A DNA stretch of 64,000 bases from Microbacterium sp. AG238 (lineage in GTDB: Bacteria; Actinomycetota; Actinomycetes; Actinomycetales; Microbacteriaceae), in the NCBI RefSeq assembly GCF_003610405.1, contig NZ_RAQC01000001.1, forward strand, positions 1,240,001-1,304,000, in the 5' to 3' direction. Below the pieces are notes generated by a model that worked only from the letters and a program-made list of their open reading frames with translations, did not search any database and had not been told where the DNA came from. Both the position numbers and the translations under genes were made by a program. This document shows, in pieces, positions 60,343 to 64,000 of the stretch (position 1 is the stretch's first letter; every line of letters starts with the position of its first letter).

Positions 60343-61413
60343 ATGACCACTGCACCCCACCCCCGTCTGGCGTCGCTCAAAGCCGCCGCGCGAACCGCGG
60401 GCGGCGAGGCCTTCGCGGTCTCGCGCCTGCTGCTGGCCGGCAAGACGGCCCTCGCCGCCGCCATCGCCTGGTACCTCGCACCGTTCGTCCCCTTCGCGCA
60501 CGACGAGTACTCCTACTACGCACCGCTCGGCGTGCTCGTCAGCATGTACCCGACGATCGCCGACTCGGCCAAGGCCGGACTGCAAGCGGTCGGCGGGCTG
60601 GCGATCGGCATCGCGATCGGGCTCGCGGGCCTGTGGATCGTCTCGGGCCCGAGCCCCCGCATCCTGGGTGTCGCGATCGTCGTCGCCGCGGGCGTGGCTG
60701 TCGGCGGCATCCGGGCGCTCGGCACCGGCCGAGACTGGATCGCCATCGCGGCGTTGTTCGTGCTGCTGCTGGGAGCGAACGACGCCGGCGGCTTCTCGGT
60801 GTCGTACCTCGTCACGATGGCGTTCGGCGTCGTCATCGGTGTCGCCGTCAACCTCGCGATCGTTCCGCCCCTGTACCTGCGACGCGCCTCCACCCGCCTG
60901 TCGCAGCTGCGCGACGCGGTCTCGGACCGCCTCGAGATGCTCGCCGCCTCCGTCGCCGACAGCGCGCCCACCGACGCGACCGGCCAGCGCTATCTCCAAG
61001 AGATCCTCGACGCCGTCTCGGCCGACGTGCGCGAGGCCGCCCGCAGCCGCAAAGCCCACCCGCTCGCCCGACGACGCCGCGGGATCGAGGCCGAGAACGG
61101 GCGCCGCCTGAGAGCGCTCGAGAACACCGTCCGTCAGACGATCGAGCTCGCCGAGGGGATCGACGCCCTCCCCCTGACCCCGGATGCAGAGCCGCTGCGC
61201 GCCGAGCTCGCCGAGGCGGTACGGGCCACAGCGCGGGCGGTGGCACGGCCGGTGCGCGATCCCGCGACCCCGGCGGCGGTCGAGGAGGCCGAGACGGCAC
61301 TCGCCCGCGTCGTCGAGGCGGCACCCACGCCCAGCGACGGCCGCATCTCGCCGTGGACCCGCGCCGCGGTCGATCTCAGCCGCATCATCGAGGCGTCTCG
61401 ACCGTTCGCCTGA
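60343..61413 (+). CDS. FUSC-family (aromatic acid exporter-like) membrane protein
   Basis: This 356-residue protein has an N-terminal membrane half with about six helices (KTALAAAIAWYLAPFVPFAHDEYSYYAPLGVL) and a soluble helical C-terminal half rich in Ala, Arg and Glu (about 180-340). This matches half-length ArAE/FUSC exporters. The substrate is unknown. ATG 60343 is preferred; TATCGT ends 8 nt before it. It is divergent from sdaA. Confidence 0.82.
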   Translation: MTTAPHPRLASLKAAARTAGGEAFAVSRLLLAGKTALAAAIAWYLAPFVPFAHDEYSYYAPLGVLVSMYPTIADSAKAGLQAVGGLAIGIAIGLAGLWIVSGPSPRILGVAIVVAAGVAVGGIRALGTGRDWIAIAALFVLLLGANDAGGFSVSYLVTMAFGVVIGVAVNLAIVPPLYLRRASTRLSQLRDAVSDRLEMLAASVADSAPTDATGQRYLQEILDAVSADVREAARSRKAHPLARRRRGIEAENGRRLRALENTVRQTIELAEGIDALPLTPDAEPLRAELAEAVRATARAVARPVRDPATPAAVEEAETALARVVEAAPTPSDGRISPWTRAAVDLSRIIEASRPFA

Positions 61414-61435
61414 CGCGACCGGTCGGCGCGGCAGG

Positions 61436-62689
61436 TCACCGCGCCGGGATACCCAGCACCCGTTCGAGGTACGGCCCCGAGAACTTGCCGTTCGGGTCGA
61501 CCCGCGCGACGAGCTCGCGGAAGTCGTCGAGATGCGGAAGCGAGGTACCGATGGACATCGAGAAGACCTTGCCCCAGTGCGGACGAGCGTCGAACGGTGC
61601 GAGCACGCGCTCGACGTGAGAGATCGCCGCCCGAACGGCATCCGGTTCGTTCTTCCAGGTGAAGTGGATGCAGACGCTGTCGCGTCCGAACCCGGGCGAG
61701 AGCCAGAGGTCGTCGGCCGCCACGGTACGCAGCTCGGTCACGAGGAGTGCCGGCTCGACCCGGTCGGCGATCGAACGAACGGCCGCGATGGCCTCGACGG
61801 CCACAGCCCGGTCGACCCAGTACTCGGTCTGGATCTCGTCGCCGTTGGACGGCGTCGCGTCGATACGGAAGTGCGGCAGACGCTCGCACCAGTCGCCGGG
61901 CACGCCACCCTGCTCGGTGGTGTTGTCGACCCCGTCCGCGGCCGGCGAGTCTGCCTTCGTCCTCACGCGACGGGCACTCAGCAGCCGCTCCGCCATGTCG
62001 GGAGCCGAGGTTTCGTCGAGACGCTCTTTGATCCAGACCTCGCCGACATCGGCCGTGTTCCAGCGCGTGAACACGCTGACGCTGTACCCGGATGCCGTCA
62101 CCTCGTCGAACCGCTCGAAGAGGTCGTCCCACGTGAGCCCGGCATACGTGTCCTGGCGAACCCGGTACGTGGGTTCGATCGCGAGCGTCAGGCGCACGAC
62201 CGGCCCGAGCGCGCCGAGGTGGACGACGCTCCCGGCAAAGTCGTCGTCGCCCGCTGAGACCGTGCGCAGCTCGCCGTCCGGGTCGATGAACTCCAGCGCG
62301 CGGACGGCGGTCGCGAGCGAACCGTTGCGATCGCCTGATCCGTGCGTCGACGTCGCCGTCGCGCCCCCGACGGAGATGTGCGGCAGCGACCCCATGTTGT
62401 GCAGCGCCCACCCGTGATCGGCGAGGTGCCGAGCGACGACGGCGTACCGCGTGCCGGCCCCCACGGTCACGGTGCGGGCCGCCTCATCGATGACGATGTC
62501 GGGATCGATCCCGGTCAGGTCGAGGAGAACGCCGGCAGCGTCGGCCAGGTCGTTGAAGGAATGCCGAGTCCCCAGCGATCTGACGTGGTCGTGAGACGCG
62601 ACGAGTCGCTGCGCCTCGGCGATCGTCGTCGGCACGAGCACGCCTTCGGCGGCGAAGGTGTGTGTTCCGGCCCAGTTCCGTTCGGTCAC
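61436..62689 (-). CDS. FAD-linked alditol/xylitol oxidase-like protein
   Basis: This 417-residue vanillyl-alcohol-oxidase-type flavoprotein shows the FAD loop LGTRHSFND (about 38-46), NMGSLPHISVGGATATSTHGSG (the FAD-anchoring His lies here), LPHFR, and the C-terminal RPHWGKVF. The order and sequence closely follow actinobacterial alditol oxidase (AldO), which oxidises sugar alcohols with oxygen. D-arabinono-lactone oxidase is a related alternative. The GTG at 62689 follows TAGCGT by 6 nt. Confidence 0.88.
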   Translation of the reverse strand: MTERNWAGTHTFAAEGVLVPTTIAEAQRLVASHDHVRSLGTRHSFNDLADAAGVLLDLTGIDPDIVIDEAARTVTVGAGTRYAVVARHLADHGWALHNMGSLPHISVGGATATSTHGSGDRNGSLATAVRALEFIDPDGELRTVSAGDDDFAGSVVHLGALGPVVRLTLAIEPTYRVRQDTYAGLTWDDLFERFDEVTASGYSVSVFTRWNTADVGEVWIKERLDETSAPDMAERLLSARRVRTKADSPAADGVDNTTEQGGVPGDWCERLPHFRIDATPSNGDEIQTEYWVDRAVAVEAIAAVRSIADRVEPALLVTELRTVAADDLWLSPGFGRDSVCIHFTWKNEPDAVRAAISHVERVLAPFDARPHWGKVFSMSIGTSLPHLDDFRELVARVDPNGKFSGPYLERVLGIPAR

Positions 62690-62695
62690 GAGCCC

Positions 62696-62701
62696 ACGCT
62701 A
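62696..62701 (-). promoter_or_regulatory. -10 element of the alditol-oxidase-like gene
   Basis: TAGCGT on the minus strand, 6 nt before the GTG at 62689. Confidence 0.55.
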
Positions 62702-62770
62702 CGCGATGGCCACCGAGAATGTACACAGCTACAACAAAGTCCTCGATGCTGTCATGCGAGATAGTGCAAG

Positions 62771-62804
62771 AGAAACAAAGAAGCCCCCGCAGAGCGGAGG
62801 CTTC
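62771..62804 (-). terminator. intrinsic terminator of tRNA-Arg
   Basis: On the minus strand the stem GAAGCCTCCGC/GCGGGGGCTTC (62780-62804, with one G-C slip) is followed by TTTGTTTCT (62771-62779). It is the only hairpin in the window with a clear T tract. Confidence 0.88.
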
Positions 62805-62827
62805 TCGTTCACTGTCTCAACACAGTG

Positions 62828-62900
62828 TGCGCCCGAAGGGACTCGAACCCCTAACCTTCTGATCCGTAGTCAGATGCTCTATCCATTGAGCTACGGGCGC
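62828..62900 (-). tRNA. tRNA-Arg, anticodon ACG
   Basis: The 73-nt cloverleaf runs from GCGCCCG (62900 leftward) to CGGGCGC plus discriminator A (62828). The anticodon stem TCTGA/TCAGA encloses CTACGGA, giving anticodon ACG. The T-arm has GGTTCGAGTCC. CCA is not encoded. A34 is the target of TadA, whose gene opens this window. No integrase gene or duplicated 3' end is seen nearby. Confidence 0.97.
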
Positions 62901-62976
62901 ATGGCCTGGAATGTCTCCCGGGCCGTCGTCAAGCATAGCCCGCTCTCGCACAAAGAGCGAATCGAGCGCGGAACGG

Positions 62977-63594
62977 CTAGTCGATCACCGGCGTGGCCGC
63001 GGAATCGAGGGCTTCGTCGCGCTCGACAACCTGCCGTTGCGCGTTGCGACGCTGCGACCGCAAGCGCGGAAGATCGACCATCCGTAGAGCTTGCATGCGC
63101 GCCGTGCGCATGCGCTCGTAGTCGGGTTCGAGATCCGGCCGCGCCGCCTCGATGCGAAGCGTCCGGTCGATGTTGCCGGCGACCTCCGACCACGCGGCCT
63201 CGCGCGCGTCGGCGATCAGTTTGCGCAGCTCACCCTCATCGGCGGCGCGTTCACGCAGCTCCTTGGCGATGCGCAGCGACTGCTTGCGCCGCCGTCGCAG
63301 GTTCGACACATCGCGGCTGCGGTAATCGTGGGTGCCGCTCGAGTCGCTGTAGCGGCCGCTCGCCGCCTTACGTTCTCGGTGAGTGCGCTCGGCGTCGGCC
63401 TCGGCTTCCTCCGCGAGCGAGATCAGCGCATCGCGGGCGTCGTCGAGAAAGCGATCGGGCTCGAAATCGCGCCCATCGGCGAGGATGTCGACGAGGATGG
63501 CGTTCTTGAGCGCCAGGCGGGTCGCCGCGGAGGCGATGTACAGCCCTTCGGCGACGATCTCCGAGCTCTTGGTACGCGCTTGACGGGTGGCCAA
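62977..63594 (-). CDS. 205-residue charged helical protein of unknown function
   Basis: A soluble, strongly charged protein is probably mostly alpha-helical (LDDARDALISLAEEAEADAERTHRERK; LRRRRKQSLRIAKELRERAADEGELRKLIADAREAAW). The TTG at 63594 follows AGGAGGGG by 6 nt. No enzyme motif is seen. It lies between tRNA-Arg and the YdeI-type gene. TAGGAT further upstream may be its -10. Confidence 0.7.
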   Translation of the reverse strand: MATRQARTKSSEIVAEGLYIASAATRLALKNAILVDILADGRDFEPDRFLDDARDALISLAEEAEADAERTHRERKAASGRYSDSSGTHDYRSRDVSNLRRRRKQSLRIAKELRERAADEGELRKLIADAREAAWSEVAGNIDRTLRIEAARPDLEPDYERMRTARMQALRMVDLPRLRSQRRNAQRQVVERDEALDSAATPVID

Positions 63595-63638
63595 CGCTGC
63601 CCCTCCTCACCTCACCCCAATCCTATGGGGCGCAGGTG

Positions 63639-64000
63639 TCAGCCGAGCTTGGCGATGATCGCCGCGATCCGCCTCGCGCGGGTCTCCGGCGTCTTCGCCG
63701 ACTCGACGTTGACGACGTGCGCCTTGCGCGCGCTCGGCGCCAGACGGTCGAACGCCGCGGTCGCCCCCGCTTCGGTCAGCGCGGCGAGCAGATCGTCCGG
63801 CGTCTCGACCTCTCGAGGCGCCTCATCCAGCTCGATGTCGACGACGATGGCATCCCCGCCCGCGAGGCCACTTTCGCGCCGCCGCTCGGCGGAGAACGGC
63901 ACCAGCGCGAGCCCGCGCATCGAACCCACCGTACTGCGGAAGGAGAAGCCGTTGACGGTGACGGAGACGGCGGGACGACGCCCACCGCCCAGGGCATCCA
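63639..64000 (-). CDS. DUF1905/YdeI-type protein, 5' end missing at window edge
   Basis: The frame is open to the window edge. It reads GGGRRPAVSVTVNGFSFRSTVGSMRG, the DUF1905 beta-barrel pattern, then the YdeI/OmpD-associated helical part with RLAPSARKAHVVNVESAKTPETRARRI at the C-terminus. A GTG at 63929 lies inside DUF1905 and is not the true start. Members are small cytosolic proteins of unknown mechanism, linked in some bacteria to peptide or stress tolerance. Confidence 0.85.
   Translation of the reverse strand, partial: DALGGGRRPAVSVTVNGFSFRSTVGSMRGLALVPFSAERRRESGLAGGDAIVVDIELDEAPREVETPDDLLAALTEAGATAAFDRLAPSARKAHVVNVESAKTPETRARRIAAIIAKLG

Noticed and set aside
62771-63594. tRNA-linked integrated element
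   Set aside because: No integrase, no duplicated tRNA end and no change in gene style are seen beside tRNA-Arg; the tRNA is intact with its own terminator.

Overview
The window is a gene-dense stretch (no gene-free gap over 300 bases) of very GC-rich DNA (about 70 % by eye), with C/G-ending codons, frequent GTG starts and many leaderless promoters. It also carries a DtxR/IdeR-type iron box, a CIRCE plus a HAIR-like heat-shock operator, a DUF222-HNH gene and a SIP-type ferric reductase. Together these point to an actinobacterium of the Microbacteriaceae, most like Microbacterium. This is inferred from gene content and style, not from a database match. I see no rRNA, CRISPR array, prophage or intact insertion sequence. 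The only tRNA is tRNA-Arg(ACG).

Layout. 1-8.3 kb: tadA (cut by the edge), upp, a RecB-like nuclease/helicase, nadE, a degenerate phosphopantetheinyl-transferase-like gene and a small nucleosidase unit. 8.3-14 kb: sbcCD and a DHA2-type exporter. 14-18 kb: small acidic proteins, a GNAT enzyme, a P-loop kinase, a strongly promoted leaderless mini-ORF ending in Cys-Cys-Arg-Met-Cys-Arg ahead of an orphan winged-helix regulator, and an AlkA-like glycosylase. 18-23 kb: a siderophore uptake locus (ATPase, two permeases, lipoprotein, SIP reductase) run from one iron box and bracketed by two nearly identical 80-bp direct repeats. 23-28 kb: a YidC/Oxa1 paralogue with two tiny overlapping partners, an S9 peptidase, an aldo/keto reductase and a Cof phosphatase. 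28-31 kb: a histidine kinase, response regulator and DUF4097-like operon. 31-35 kb: a predicted small RNA, two MFS transporters and a membrane protein.

35-42 kb: an Azt zinc-uptake locus (aztB, two AztD-like proteins and aztC on one strand; aztA on the other) around a Zur-like box, with pgi coupled to aztA by a 4-nt overlap. 41.6-44 kb: a cupin XRE regulator divergent from a thioredoxin-reductase-like/methyltransferase fusion, with a triple half-site operator between them and covarying palindromes on both sides. 44-50 kb: a PTS EIIBCA permease, a PepSY membrane protein, a small membrane protein, luxS and a wall-lytic protein. 50-56 kb: a tiny acidic ORF, a VOC protein, an amidohydrolase, a cation exchanger and a second predicted small RNA of the same design as the one at 31.2 kb. 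54-64 kb: a DUF2207 protein and MarR regulator sharing one promoter gap, DUF222-HNH, hsp20, sdaA, an FUSC protein, an alditol-oxidase-like enzyme, tRNA-Arg and a DUF1905/YdeI protein cut by the right edge.

The strongest leads for new biology are the Cys-rich leaderless mini-ORF (15.8 kb), the pair of look-alike small RNAs (31.2 and 53.9 kb), and the two cassettes bracketed by repeats (18.1-23.0 and 41.6-44.0 kb).
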